Positions 25,564 through 34,108 of a stretch of DNA of 64,000 nucleotides are shown piece after piece (the first letter of the stretch is position 1; each line of letters starts with the position of its first letter). Origin of the DNA: Nitrospira sp. Its GTDB lineage: Bacteria; Nitrospirota; Nitrospiria; Nitrospirales; Nitrospiraceae. The notes under the pieces were generated by a model. The model saw only the letters and a program-made list of their open reading frames with translations, had not been told where the DNA came from and ran no database searches. Made by a program: the position numbers and the translations under genes. The stretch is taken from assembly GCA_005116965.1 (NCBI GenBank), contig SWDG01000005.1:10314-74313 (forward strand), in the 5' to 3' direction.

Positions 25564-26700
25564 CTATCGCCCTGGATTGCGTACCTCTATCGTTCGAACG
25601 AACATGCGCCGTCTGGTCGACGTATAGGGTGGATTAAGCCCTGCGAAATCACCGGCCGCAAAGAGCCCGGCGCCATGGTTGTGATCTGACACTTGCAATG
25701 GTTGAGCTTGCACGACACGGCCAGCCACGATCCCTTCTCCCACTCCTTGATCTACAAAGCGTTCGCGCCCGACGATGCTGGCTTGCACTAAACTGATCTT
25801 GTCCGGCGTCATGGGCGCAAGATTCCATGCGTTATTACTTACAAAATCCAGCTGATCAAACCCAGCGGCACTCCCGACCTGATTATCAATGATGCCGTCT
25901 GGAATGCCGCCATTCAGCGCTAGAAAGCACCCGTCGCAGGCGTAGGTAAATTGCATGTCTTCGATTTCATCGGCAATGGACAGGCAGCGACTATTTGGCG
26001 TATTACAATCCAAGCCCCCTGTACCCACGCCCCGTACCAAACATGGGGAACGACCGTCACAGAGCCCATTCGCATCTGGCGGTGGAATGATTTGGTAGGT
26101 GATGCATTGGAGGAGATACACCGGCGCGTTCGCGCCAAAAGCCACTGGAGCTGGAACCGGCGTGATGTTGATCGTAGAACCACCGACTGCGGTGACCGTG
26201 GCGGTTGAGCTCCCTGCCACACTCACCGTGGCTCCTACTAAAGTGCCTCCGCCCCATTCAGCAGTCATATCTGTCACGGCCTGAAGCGAAGCCAATGTAA
26301 ACGCAATGTAGCCGGGGCCGATTGGGGCTTGTAGTACCCAGGGCGGCCTGGTCGCCGTCCCCACTGGATTTCCAAGCGGCACGACCAGGCTGATACGATC
26401 CGGACCTGTGTCAGGCCCAGCGACGGCATTATCTAGGGGGACAATTGCTGTTGGGCAATTGCCCACTGCTCCTATCGATCCGAATCCTGCCTGCCTGATA
26501 TCTCGGGCAATCATTTCCATGGCGTTTCGCACGTTCTGCTGCGTTTCTCCCGTTTGCCCTGTAGTGGCATTGGACCGTTCGAATGACGTCACCACGGCAA
26601 GTCCGGCAGCCACGATACCCACTGCAATGGTTCCGGCAAACATGAGCTCGACCAACGTCATCCCGTCTTGATTGCTCGTCTGACGCCTAGGCTTTTCCAT
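25564..26700 (-). CDS. pilW: PilW-like minor pilin
   Basis: A 378-residue pilin-like protein with a 13-residue leader, then G followed by MTLVELMFAGTIAVGIVAAGLAV including Glu at +5. The continuation QNVRNAMEMIARDIRQAGFG (about residues 54-73) is the hallmark of PilW. The large C-terminal region includes paired cysteines (FAYACDGC-like and LQCITY segments). It should be processed by prepilin peptidase and act in the minor pilin tip complex. It is adjacent to the pilX gene with overlapping stop/start bases, and 18 bp downstream of pilV. Confidence 0.85.
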   Translation of the reverse strand: MEKPRRQTSNQDGMTLVELMFAGTIAVGIVAAGLAVVTSFERSNATTGQTGETQQNVRNAMEMIARDIRQAGFGSIGAVGNCPTAIVPLDNAVAGPDTGPDRISLVVPLGNPVGTATRPPWVLQAPIGPGYIAFTLASLQAVTDMTAEWGGGTLVGATVSVAGSSTATVTAVGGSTINITPVPAPVAFGANAPVYLLQCITYQIIPPPDANGLCDGRSPCLVRGVGTGGLDCNTPNSRCLSIADEIEDMQFTYACDGCFLALNGGIPDGIIDNQVGSAAGFDQLDFVSNNAWNLAPMTPDKISLVQASIVGRERFVDQGVGEGIVAGRVVQAQPLQVSDHNHGAGLFAAGDFAGLNPPYTSTRRRMFVRTIEVRNPGR

Positions 26701-26718
26701 GTTCTGCCGACTATCCCT

Positions 26719-27219
26719 TCACTCCGGTGCTATGGTGGTATCCAACATAACTCTTCTTGGAGCCGCTGCAGTCGTGCCCATATTTCGCCCAGTCCACGTG
26801 ATGACGACATTCACTCTGCTCTGATTCAGCGGTGGAATGGTCACGACCGGAGTGACGGTCACTACCCCTCGAACCCCAGTCAGCATCGATGCCTGACTGA
26901 TCCCTGAGGCACCTTGGTTCGTCATCATTGCTTGCCACTGGACACAATCTCCCTGCGCCATGGTTTGGATTGCAGGAAGGACACATGGATTGTTGGTATC
27001 TATGCCGGCATAGGTCGTGACGTTCCGACGGTTGTATTGGATCCGCTCGAGCATTTCTGAAGCCATGTTGGTTGCAAGCGTGAGTTCCGTCGAATCGACG
27101 TTGCGCGTGATGGCAATCCCTTGCATCGCGCCCATTGCGATCACGCCAACCGACAAGATCACGGTGGCAATCATGCCTTCCAGTAGCGTGAATCCAGATT
27201 CAGTTCGTACTATCTTCAT
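26719..27219 (-). CDS. pilV: PilV-like minor pilin
   Basis: A 166-residue prepilin: leader MKIVRTESG, then FTLLEGMIATVILSVGVIAMGAMQ with Glu at +5. The pattern ATNMASEMLERIQYNRRNV (about residues 48-66) is characteristic of PilV/PilI-type minor pilins. Two cysteines (NPCVLP and GDCVQW) about 16 residues apart suggest a disulfide loop. The gene lies between fimT and pilW. Assignment to the PilV group is well supported; whether it fills the same slot in the tip complex as the Pseudomonas protein is inferred. Confidence 0.85.
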   Translation of the reverse strand: MKIVRTESGFTLLEGMIATVILSVGVIAMGAMQGIAITRNVDSTELTLATNMASEMLERIQYNRRNVTTYAGIDTNNPCVLPAIQTMAQGDCVQWQAMMTNQGASGISQASMLTGVRGVVTVTPVVTIPPLNQSRVNVVITWTGRNMGTTAAAPRRVMLDTTIAPE

Positions 27220-27231
27220 GATCTCTTCCTG

Positions 27232-27792
27232 CTAACGAGTCCCCATGCAGAATTGGCTTGGACACCAGTCCACCACACCACGCGGATTAATGCGGATGGC
27301 ATAAGTGGTCCCCACGTCATTGACTAGGCCAATAACTTGATTTTGGGATCCCGGCACATTCCCTCCGACTCGAAACCCCATTGCATTGAACTGAACAGTG
27401 GCAACCGGAGCAGCTGTAAAGACAGGCGCGGCAGGCACGCCTCCTGTTTGGTTGGTGACGCCATCGATGCGTGTGATCTTGCTCGATGCTGTAGAAAGTA
27501 CCGCTAATGTATTCGTATTGATGGTTGTCACTGTGACCATCGTAGGAACGACTGCGATATTCGTGGTGACAGATACATTTCGGCTCATCGACGTCATACG
27601 CGCGACCGCCAATTCGTTCCTGACAAGCTGAATCGCTTCCTTCAAGTCTGCGCGAGATTTCCACACTCCAAAATTAACTCCTCCAATGCCTGCGATCACT
27701 CCGATGATCGCGACGACAATCATCAATTCTAGGAGCGTATATCCGCGCTGCCCCCACCGTCCTTGATTTGATCCTATTGCGGGTTGCACCAT
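27232..27792 (-). CDS. fimT: FimT/GspH-like minor pilin, first gene of the cassette
   Basis: From ATG 27792 (AGGAGG five bases upstream) the protein has 186 residues. Leader ends QRG, followed by YTLLELMIVVAIIGVIAGIGG with Glu at +5, and the LVRNELAVARMTSMSRNVSV segment matches the GspH/FimT domain. FimT proteins are minor pilins implicated in tip assembly and DNA binding. A longer frame reaching 27927 has no supporting signals. It heads the seven-gene pilus operon fimT-pilV-pilW-pilX-small-pilY1-lipoprotein. The 286 bp upstream, up to the divergent PilZ gene, hold the presumed promoter but no box good enough to call. Confidence 0.85.
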   Translation of the reverse strand: MVQPAIGSNQGRWGQRGYTLLELMIVVAIIGVIAGIGGVNFGVWKSRADLKEAIQLVRNELAVARMTSMSRNVSVTTNIAVVPTMVTVTTINTNTLAVLSTASSKITRIDGVTNQTGGVPAAPVFTAAPVATVQFNAMGFRVGGNVPGSQNQVIGLVNDVGTTYAIRINPRGVVDWCPSQFCMGTR

Positions 27793-28078
27793 GGCACCTC
27801 CTGACCGAGCAAGGGGCATGCCGCTCTCAGTAAGACGTCCCCCCCCATCTAACCTCTGGATTCTGCTGAATACATTCCCTGATAGAACCAACCAAATTTG
27901 GTCATTTTGTGCGCCTATGTACGACAATTTTCGCCCAGGACGGTGTACGAGTTTTGTCTATGGGGTGGCGATCCAGCATTGGAAATATGCGAGTAATTGT
28001 TCCTGCAGATGACAGAGGGTTAGGACAACAGGCGAAGGATCGGGTAGGATTCAATCTGCAGAGGTGAGAAGAAATCGC

Positions 28079-28399
28079 ATGAAACGAGAGTTTCGCAAGG
28101 TCCAGCGGTTTGCCGTCCAGCTTCCTTGCCAATTGTGCAGCAATGAAGTCACGTCGGACGGAACCGTCTTAAACCTTTCGGCACAGGGGTGTGCCATCAC
28201 GACGGAGCATCTTCCATCGGTCTCGACCTACATTACGCTGGATATTGAGCTTTTAAATGGCGATGGGCCGGCTACGATCGAATTGGCTGGAGTTCGCTGG
28301 GTTTCCGGGCACCAATGCGGGCTGGAATTCATCCGTGTTCGACCTGATATGCTCATGAAACTGAAAGCGTTCACCCTATTGTTGGAGCAAACCCCCTAG
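28079..28399 (+). CDS. PilZ-domain protein
   Basis: A 106-residue single-domain protein starting at ATG 28079 (a GTG at 28064 is an alternative). It has the N-terminal basic motif KVQRFAVQL, corresponding to RxxxR-type but with the first Arg replaced, and LNLSAQGCAI, corresponding to D/NxSxxG. It ends with the VRWVSGHQCGLEFI strand typical of PilZ. PilZ domains bind cyclic di-GMP or act as pilus assembly partners. The imperfect RxxxR motif makes ligand binding uncertain. It sits between the two minor-pilin cassettes in the opposite direction, so a link to pilus control is suggestive. Confidence 0.8.
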   Translation: MKREFRKVQRFAVQLPCQLCSNEVTSDGTVLNLSAQGCAITTEHLPSVSTYITLDIELLNGDGPATIELAGVRWVSGHQCGLEFIRVRPDMLMKLKAFTLLLEQTP

Positions 28400-28431
28400 C
28401 AGGTTCAACTGGTTGCTTCCCTCCTCACAGG

Positions 28432-29622
28432 CTACTTTATCGCAACAGCTCGGACTTGCCGATAGGTCGTTAGACCTTTCAGCACCTTCTGGATCCCATT
28501 CTGCAACAAGGTGACCATTCCATCCCGCATTGCCACGCTGAGAATTTCGGCGGTCCTCGCTTTGGCCTGGATCAGATTCTTGATATCTTCAGACCCAACC
28601 AGAAGCTCGTGCAGTGCCACTCGTCCCTTAAACCCGCTGTGATTACAAATCTCGCAACCACGCCCACGAGAGAGGGTCCAGTCTTCCGTGTAAGAAACCC
28701 CTAGCTTGTCCCAGTGTTGTGCTCCATAACCTTGCACGAGTTCGTCATACTCTTGCTGAGTCGGGTGGTAGGTTTCTTTGCAGTCAGAACAGATGCGCTT
28801 GCAGAGGCGCATAGCCAGTACCCCCAACATCGCGTCGGCAAAGTTGAACGAGTCGCAACCCATGTCCAGCAGTCGAGTGATTGTTTCCACAGAGCTGTTG
28901 GTATGGAGCGAATAGGGCTCAATATGGACATCAGAGGCCCCTAATCGATACGCCTCGGCGATCACCTGGTTCGCGAGACGTACGATAGCTGAATCGTTTT
29001 CATCGATCTCTCCTGACTCGGCTTCGCCGTTTCGTTCGGTGCCCGCTTCATCGACGAGTTCGCCCAAAATCTCGGTTATCGATCCTCCGTTGGCCTGACC
29101 TGTTGCGACAAGAAGATATTGTTCGATATCCCGCCGAAGCCCAACGGAGAAGCGTGTCGTCGTCCCAGGGAACGCGCGTCGGATATCGAGGCCTTTCTCC
29201 AGATCGTGTGGATCATTGATGACAATGTCGAGGACAGTTCCCTGTCGTTTCAATGGAATCCAGGCACTTCTTCTGAGATAGTCGAAACTGAGGTTTTTCA
29301 AGAGCTCCGGGTCGATGACAGTGCGCTCATCATAGGAAACGTAGGGGCATTGGTAGAATTCGCCAAGCGCTGACCCGAGGGCAGACCTCGGCACGCGGTA
29401 CTTATCGAGCAAGAGGGTTTCCAGATCAATTTCCCGTGATAGAGATTCTTCTATTGCCGCATCGAGGTCCGCCTGCTTGATGAGCCCACGATAGGCGATA
29501 CAGTCTAAGAGACTACGCCCCATCGTCATCTTGCGAGGTTGTTTGGGCATCGACGGCTTTTTTAGACTGGCAACTGAGAGGACCTGCCGTTTCTGATAAG
29601 TTGCAACACTTTGCGTGATCAT
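28432..29622 (-). CDS. GspE/PilB-like protein lacking the ATPase core
   Basis: A 396-residue relative of secretion/pilus ATPases. Residues about 36-170 form the MshEN/T2SSE N-terminal domain. ASDVHIEPYS (229-238) is the start of the catalytic domain, but the sequence then jumps directly to LHTNSSVETITRLLDMG, which in normal proteins lies after Walker B. About 190 residues are missing, including Walker A, Asp box, His box and Walker B. The C-terminal zinc-finger Cys motif (CKRICSDC ... CEIC) and arginine-rich end are intact, and the frame is kept. It cannot hydrolyse ATP by the usual mechanism. It is either a decaying gene frozen in frame or a structural pseudo-ATPase. It ends cassette two. 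Start ATG 29622 has AAGGATGAG upstream. Confidence 0.8.
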   Translation of the reverse strand: MITQSVATYQKRQVLSVASLKKPSMPKQPRKMTMGRSLLDCIAYRGLIKQADLDAAIEESLSREIDLETLLLDKYRVPRSALGSALGEFYQCPYVSYDERTVIDPELLKNLSFDYLRRSAWIPLKRQGTVLDIVINDPHDLEKGLDIRRAFPGTTTRFSVGLRRDIEQYLLVATGQANGGSITEILGELVDEAGTERNGEAESGEIDENDSAIVRLANQVIAEAYRLGASDVHIEPYSLHTNSSVETITRLLDMGCDSFNFADAMLGVLAMRLCKRICSDCKETYHPTQQEYDELVQGYGAQHWDKLGVSYTEDWTLSRGRGCEICNHSGFKGRVALHELLVGSEDIKNLIQAKARTAEILSVAMRDGMVTLLQNGIQKVLKGLTTYRQVRAVAIK

Positions 29623-29709
29623 TCTATCTCATCCTTTCGCATCGACAATAAGAAGTTGTTTTTATGTCTCGGTCTTTCTCACTGATAGCGCTCGAGCTTT
29701 GTCTACAGC

Positions 29710-31176
29710 TCAATATCGCGTCATCCATGTACCAGGGGCACGATAGACCACGGGCAATCCACGATAGAGCCCTCGACTGAGATCGTGGTCATACCACACC
29801 TCCAGCGTGCTTCCTGAACTGGCAGAGGTAATCGTCCCACCTGCTGCCACTGCTCCATACACTCGGACTCTTCCGGCTATCGTAATATCCCCGCTTGCGT
29901 GGAGCACCCCGTTGACGTGCATGCCCGAGAGTTGAACGGGCGTCCGAGCGATAGCGATACCCTGATCTGACAGAGGACTCAGTACCTTGATGGACTCTCC
30001 TAATCTACTGGGAGCAAGCACAATGTGGCCTTGCACAACCGCCATGCCTTCAAAGTACGGAGCCTGCAATCTGACCACCCCGAGATTGTCCAGGCGGGGG
30101 GCCGTTTGATCGAGCGTGTCAATGAAGATCAGACCCTGCTGATCGCCGTTTCCCTGTGATCGAAATACCTCATCTGGGGAGATGCCATGTCCTGGTTCGA
30201 CAATGCCTCGCGGATACAGAAGGCCTTCGCGATCAATGGCGAAATAGCGCCCGAATCGTTTTGCCACTCGCTTGAGGTGCTCATAGGTCCACTGATCAAG
30301 GCGAACTCCCGGGGTTGGATTCTGACCTATATGAAGGTTGTCGGGGAAACTAGGAGTTTGTTCGGATGCTACATGTGTCACCTGAACCGTCCCGCCTATC
30401 CACGCTTCCACCCATCGATCTTCTCGTGGCATCATTTCGTCATAGGCCTGCCCGGTGACTGGAGCATGCGCACTCTTCAGCGGGATCTCATCAAACTGTG
30501 AGAGAATCAGATCACCCCCTACCTTTAACTCGCCCCAATGCACAAAGACCGGTGATTCACTTCCTGCCTGGAAGCGGCCGAGCTGCTGGCCCACCTGCAC
30601 AGCGGCTCTTAACGGCGGTACGTCCAGCGCGCCCATCTGCATGAGGATCGATTGCCGAACCGGGGGATTGGTATTTGTTTCCACCGTGGCGTCAATGGTA
30701 CACAGGAGGCTCGGCTTGGACGGCCCATAGACTTTGACTTCTTCCACGTGTCCTAGATGAGTCATGGTGCGAAATATCCCTGTCTCGGGATCGTTCAATA
30801 GTCTGTTATCTGCGGGATTGCCTGCCTGTAACCGTACATCCGGCTGATCCGCCGTGCCCACGAATTGTGATCGGCCAGACGCATCAAAGAAGGATGGGGC
30901 TCCTTCCCTATCGCGATGTCTCTTTTCACGAAGAGACGACAGCTGAGGTAAGTCCGTCGTTGTCTGGGGACTGTGAAACCAGGCCACCACCAACTCACCG
31001 GCCCCATCGGCAAGTTGTTGGGCAACCGATGCTTGGTTTGCTAGCCCAGCACTGACGACCTCTTGTCCAGCGAGATTGAGAAGCGTTGCACCCAACAGCG
31101 AGAGCATGAGCGCGACGATCATCGCTCCCAGAAGCGCAATCCCCTGCTGACCGTCTTTGATAGTCCAATACAACAT
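29710..31176 (-). CDS. Large PilX/GspK-like pilus assembly protein
   Basis: A 488-residue protein with a short leader ending GQQG, then IALLGAMIVALMLSLLGATLL and the GQEVVSAGLANQASVAQQLADGA stretch reminiscent of PilX-type N-termini (no Glu at +5). The long C-terminal part is beta-rich; its last 150 residues show a repeated VxLxGxxxxxGxxxxxGDIxIAG pattern like a beta helix or bactofilin-like/polymer fold. It is the fourth gene of the second minor-pilin cassette, ten bases after the PilW-like gene. It may be a cell-surface tip subunit. Function beyond pilus association is unknown. Confidence 0.65.
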   Translation of the reverse strand: MLYWTIKDGQQGIALLGAMIVALMLSLLGATLLNLAGQEVVSAGLANQASVAQQLADGAGELVVAWFHSPQTTTDLPQLSSLREKRHRDREGAPSFFDASGRSQFVGTADQPDVRLQAGNPADNRLLNDPETGIFRTMTHLGHVEEVKVYGPSKPSLLCTIDATVETNTNPPVRQSILMQMGALDVPPLRAAVQVGQQLGRFQAGSESPVFVHWGELKVGGDLILSQFDEIPLKSAHAPVTGQAYDEMMPREDRWVEAWIGGTVQVTHVASEQTPSFPDNLHIGQNPTPGVRLDQWTYEHLKRVAKRFGRYFAIDREGLLYPRGIVEPGHGISPDEVFRSQGNGDQQGLIFIDTLDQTAPRLDNLGVVRLQAPYFEGMAVVQGHIVLAPSRLGESIKVLSPLSDQGIAIARTPVQLSGMHVNGVLHASGDITIAGRVRVYGAVAAGGTITSASSGSTLEVWYDHDLSRGLYRGLPVVYRAPGTWMTRY

Positions 31177-31186
31177 ATCTTCACTC

Positions 31187-31945
31187 CTATGATCGAAGGC
31201 TCACTTCCCGCATCATTCGATGCAGGGAGTGATTCGACTCGATTTCAAGCACGACTCGCTTCACAAGCGATGGCTGCTGCGTGACATGCCCATACTCGTC
31301 CCAATACGAAAAATGTAGATCTTCAAGATCTCCGATGAGCGTATTCGCTCCTCCATCGACCATCCGCATGAGGTTCACAGTTCCGTTTTCACTTCGCTTG
31401 GTGTAATAGCCTACCCGATTGTTCACTTCCACAGAGGCACCGGCGGGAAAAGACGAGGCCACTGGCTCAGTCAAGGCCAGCTGATAGTGCTGCCCTGACC
31501 GGGAAAGTCTATGGGTTTCGCAGGCGTGCTGACCACAAATGATGATGGTCTTTCCCTCACCCCATCCCCTGCCATCCTGCACCGTAATAACTGATTGACC
31601 CGGTACAACCGGACCAGTGGTCATCGTTCGATGGTCGCTGACATTGGCATGAAAGCGAAATGCATCTGGAGTCGTTGAGATGATCGACTCGGCAACCGCC
31701 AAACGGGCCTCTTGTTCGAATACCTCTAGCCCTAGTCGGAGGTCTTGCTGGTGTCTCAGGTCCTTTTGCTGTTTACTCGCATGGACCTGCGCAACATTGA
31801 AGGCATTCAACGCCGCAGCCAATACAATCACTCCGGCCGTCAAACTGACCATCAATTCGGTCAGACATACACCACGCTTGTTGAGTAGAATGCGGATGGA
31901 GCGCTGGCCCCGCCTGTCTGACCTGATGACATTGTTTTGATTCAT
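31187..31945 (-). CDS. PilW-like minor pilin of the second cassette
   Basis: A 252-residue pilin-like protein. After a basic leader ending NKRG comes VCLTELMVSLTAGVIVLAAALNAF with Glu at +5, followed by QQDLRLGLEVFEQEARLAVAE, the PilW pattern. The remaining region has a Cys pair (CGQHAC) and the FSYWDEYGHV segment that many PilW proteins carry. It overlaps the PilV-like gene by 4 bp (ATGA). It is clearly a paralogue of the pilW gene at 25564-26700, although shorter and divergent. Confidence 0.75.
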   Translation of the reverse strand: MNQNNVIRSDRRGQRSIRILLNKRGVCLTELMVSLTAGVIVLAAALNAFNVAQVHASKQQKDLRHQQDLRLGLEVFEQEARLAVAESIISTTPDAFRFHANVSDHRTMTTGPVVPGQSVITVQDGRGWGEGKTIIICGQHACETHRLSRSGQHYQLALTEPVASSFPAGASVEVNNRVGYYTKRSENGTVNLMRMVDGGANTLIGDLEDLHFSYWDEYGHVTQQPSLVKRVVLEIESNHSLHRMMREVSLRS

Positions 31946-32427
31946 CGTTGCCCCACAAAGTTTGGATTGGTTCGAATGGTTGCCACCTGCACTTCTCTTT
32001 TGTGCCCGTTAAGGCCTGAGTAGGACGCGACTGCTCGAATCCTCACCATGCCGGTGGAGCACAGTGGCCCTGGATGTTCAGCTTCAATCGTCCACACGAC
32101 CATCACCCCGTCACGCTCGTAGCCAGCTGTGTAGATGCCATCACCCGCAGTTATGTCGGAGCCTTGGCCATCATCGGCCATGAGCGATTCTGGAATACCA
32201 TCGTGGTCGAGGTCATCGTCCAGAAGAGACTGGAAGCGAACGGACCGTTTCGCTTCCAGCCGTGCCTGGGCCAACTCGACCGCCTTACTGTGCAAGCCGC
32301 CCTGTTGTACGTGCCTGGCCGATATCTCCACTGCGCCCAGGGTACCCATCAGAGCAACTCCTGTAATCACCATTGCCACCATCACTTCGATCAGACTGAA
32401 ACCATCATGCTTCATCGTTCGCCTCAT
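31942..32427 (-). CDS. PilV-like minor pilin of the second cassette
   Basis: A 161-residue prepilin with leader ending KHDG and FSLIEVMVAMVITGVALMGTLGAV, Glu at +5. Next come the VELAQARLEAKRSVRFQSLL helix and an EF-hand-like loop DDDLDHDGIPES (about residues 72-83) followed by GQGSDITAGDGIYT. The calcium-type loop is a notable insertion in a minor pilin. The gene overlaps both neighbours by 4 bp through ATGA junctions, so translation is coupled; accordingly there is no separate ribosome-binding site at ATG 32427. Confidence 0.78.
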   Translation of the reverse strand: MRRTMKHDGFSLIEVMVAMVITGVALMGTLGAVEISARHVQQGGLHSKAVELAQARLEAKRSVRFQSLLDDDLDHDGIPESLMADDGQGSDITAGDGIYTAGYERDGVMVVWTIEAEHPGPLCSTGMVRIRAVASYSGLNGHKREVQVATIRTNPNFVGQR

Positions 32428-32855
32428 AGGAGTGAGACCCGGCCCATGATGCTCACAGTGAGCTGCTGGATCTGCCCTTCTAGACTGTGAAGTTCAATCG
32501 TCGTTGCACTGGCCGAGCGTCCGCTTGGATGGAAGAGGATTTCCGGCCCTGCGCTGGGCTCTTCGATCACAATCCCCTTTCCTCCATAGTGATACGTGTG
32601 ATGCGTGGTCGCGGTGCTAACGAACTGAGTAGTAAGGGCCTGCTGATCTAGATCGACGATGATTCGAACACGATCTCGATAGGTCATCGCCAGCTGTCGT
32701 GCAAGGCGCAGTTCCGAAGCGATTTCTTCGGTCGTACAACGAACCTGAGTGCGCGAGTTCAGGACCGAGTAGTTGGGGAGGGCCATCGTGGCGACTATCC
32801 CTATAATCGCCACGACCACCATGAGCTCCATCAATGTCTTACCTTCTTGCTTCAT
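32424..32855 (-). CDS. FimT/GspH-like minor pilin of the second cassette
   Basis: A 143-residue prepilin with ATG 32855 and GGAAGG five bases upstream (a GTG at 32861 is an alternative). The N-terminus is MKQEG followed by KTLMELMVVVAIIGIVATMALP: Glu +5 is present but +1 is Lys where pilins usually have Phe or Met. The RCTTEEIASELRLARQLAMTYRDRVRI segment identifies the FimT/GspH group. It heads the second cassette, whose gene order (FimT-, PilV-, PilW-, PilX-like) repeats that of the first. Confidence 0.78.
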   Translation of the reverse strand: MKQEGKTLMELMVVVAIIGIVATMALPNYSVLNSRTQVRCTTEEIASELRLARQLAMTYRDRVRIIVDLDQQALTTQFVSTATTHHTYHYGGKGIVIEEPSAGPEILFHPSGRSASATTIELHSLEGQIQQLTVSIMGRVSLL

Positions 32856-32899
32856 ACTCACCTTCCAAGGTCTGCACTGGTTTGGTAGTGCGACGCTAT

Positions 32900-32915
32900 C
32901 TCAAAACTTGTGCCA
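32900..32915 (-). promoter_or_regulatory. Weak sigma-54-like promoter of the second cassette
   Basis: On the minus strand TGGCACAAGTTTTGAG (32915-32900) resembles the -24/-12 pattern TGGCAC-N5-TTGC but has GA instead of the -12 GC. It is 45 bp upstream of the FimT-like start. Pilin genes often use sigma-54, which is why I record it, but the -12 mismatch is serious. Confidence 0.25.
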
Positions 32916-33087
32916 CTCATATTTGAAGCCTCCATAGATTGACTCCGTATCAAGCAAGGGCTGACAAAATTCCCTAAGCTATTGAATTAATGGAACCAAA
33001 TAGCGCTAATAGAAGACAGGTTCGGAATGATCAGGAAGACATACTGTCTCGCTGGAAGGAAATGATTGTAGATAGGAGGAGTACCTC

Positions 33088-33120
33088 AAGAGATACAGTT
33101 CTTGACAGAAGAGATACAGT
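33088..33120. repeat. Direct repeat AAGAGATACAGT, 21-bp period
   Basis: AAGAGATACAGT occurs at 33088-33099 and again at 33109-33120, that is two helical turns apart, with TTGACA (33102-33107) between. About 40 bp away is an inverted pair AGACA-TAC-TGTCT (33037-33049). The region lies between pilD and the FimT-like gene. The arrangement looks like tandem protein-binding sites. Confidence 0.4.
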
Positions 33121-33151
33121 ACGAAATGGGGGGAATCGGCCAGGAGAGCCG

Positions 33152-33937
33152 TTATCCTGCCAATAGCCCTTGATACCAATCAAGGAGAGACTGGCCAAAG
33201 AAGAGTGAAACCAGCGCACCACACACCAGAAACGGTCCGAAGGGAATATAGTCTTCGCGCTTGATCACCTGTGTGGCGATCAGGGTAAGCCCCACAAGTG
33301 ATCCCAGCAACGACCCTACCATGATCGTCATCAGGGCAGGCTTCCATCCCAGAAACGCACCTATCATCGCCAGAAGCTTGATGTCCCCTCCCCCCATCCC
33401 CTCCTTGCCAAAGAGATAGGGGCTGGCCCACGCTAGAAGCCACAGGATTCCTCCACCGACGAGAACTCCCAACATGCTATCCAGGAAGCCAAGGGGTAGA
33501 ACGGTCGCGGCACAGACGAGGCCCACAATGATCCCGGGAAACGTCACAGCATTGGGGATGATCTTATGAGAAAGATCCGTTCCTGCAACCACGAGGAGAG
33601 CTGAATAGAGCAAGCCATAGGCCGCTGTAGCCCAGCTTGGGCCGAAGAACCAGAAGAGCCCTACATAACCTAAGCCATTCAGGATCTCGACCATGGGATA
33701 GCGAAAAGGAATGCGCACGCCACAATGCCTGCACTGTCCAGCCAACACCAAGTAACTGACGATGGGAATGTTATCGTACCAGGCAATGGGATGGGTGCAT
33801 CTTGGACAATGAGAGCCGGGCCACGCGATCGATTCCTGCCGTGGCAACCGGTAGATACAGACGTTGAGAAAGCTGCCGATGAGGGCACCAAAAAGTCCGG
33901 CAATCAGGAGCGGAAACAGGATTGGTCCATCATGCAT
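33152..33937 (-). CDS. pilD: Prepilin peptidase / N-methyltransferase PilD
   Basis: A 261-residue inner-membrane aspartic protease. It shows the cytoplasmic zinc motif CPRCTHPIAWYDNIPIVSY with CRHC (two Cys pairs, about residues 41-72). The catalytic Asps are in GTDLSHKIIPN (about 137) and GMGGGDIKLLAM (GxGD motif, about 197), with about eight TM helices. It cleaves type IV prepilins after Gly and methylates the new N-terminus. Both minor-pilin cassettes in this window, and pilins elsewhere, are likely substrates. It is the most upstream gene of the second cassette but separated by about 290 bp, so it may have its own transcript. Assignment is secure. Confidence 0.94.
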   Translation of the reverse strand: MHDGPILFPLLIAGLFGALIGSFLNVCIYRLPRQESIAWPGSHCPRCTHPIAWYDNIPIVSYLVLAGQCRHCGVRIPFRYPMVEILNGLGYVGLFWFFGPSWATAAYGLLYSALLVVAGTDLSHKIIPNAVTFPGIIVGLVCAATVLPLGFLDSMLGVLVGGGILWLLAWASPYLFGKEGMGGGDIKLLAMIGAFLGWKPALMTIMVGSLLGSLVGLTLIATQVIKREDYIPFGPFLVCGALVSLFFGQSLLDWYQGLLAG

Positions 33938-34108
33938 AATTGCCCAGAGTTCTTTCCCTACTCAGCAACCCTACTAGGGCCGAAATGCCTTTCTTTACAT
34001 TCGTGTAGGATCGTTCCATAATAGCTTCGCTGGATGAAGTGTGATTCACTTCTGCGTATATGAGTATACCTGAAGCATAGACCTACGTAGTATGGAGAAC
34101 TAACTATT

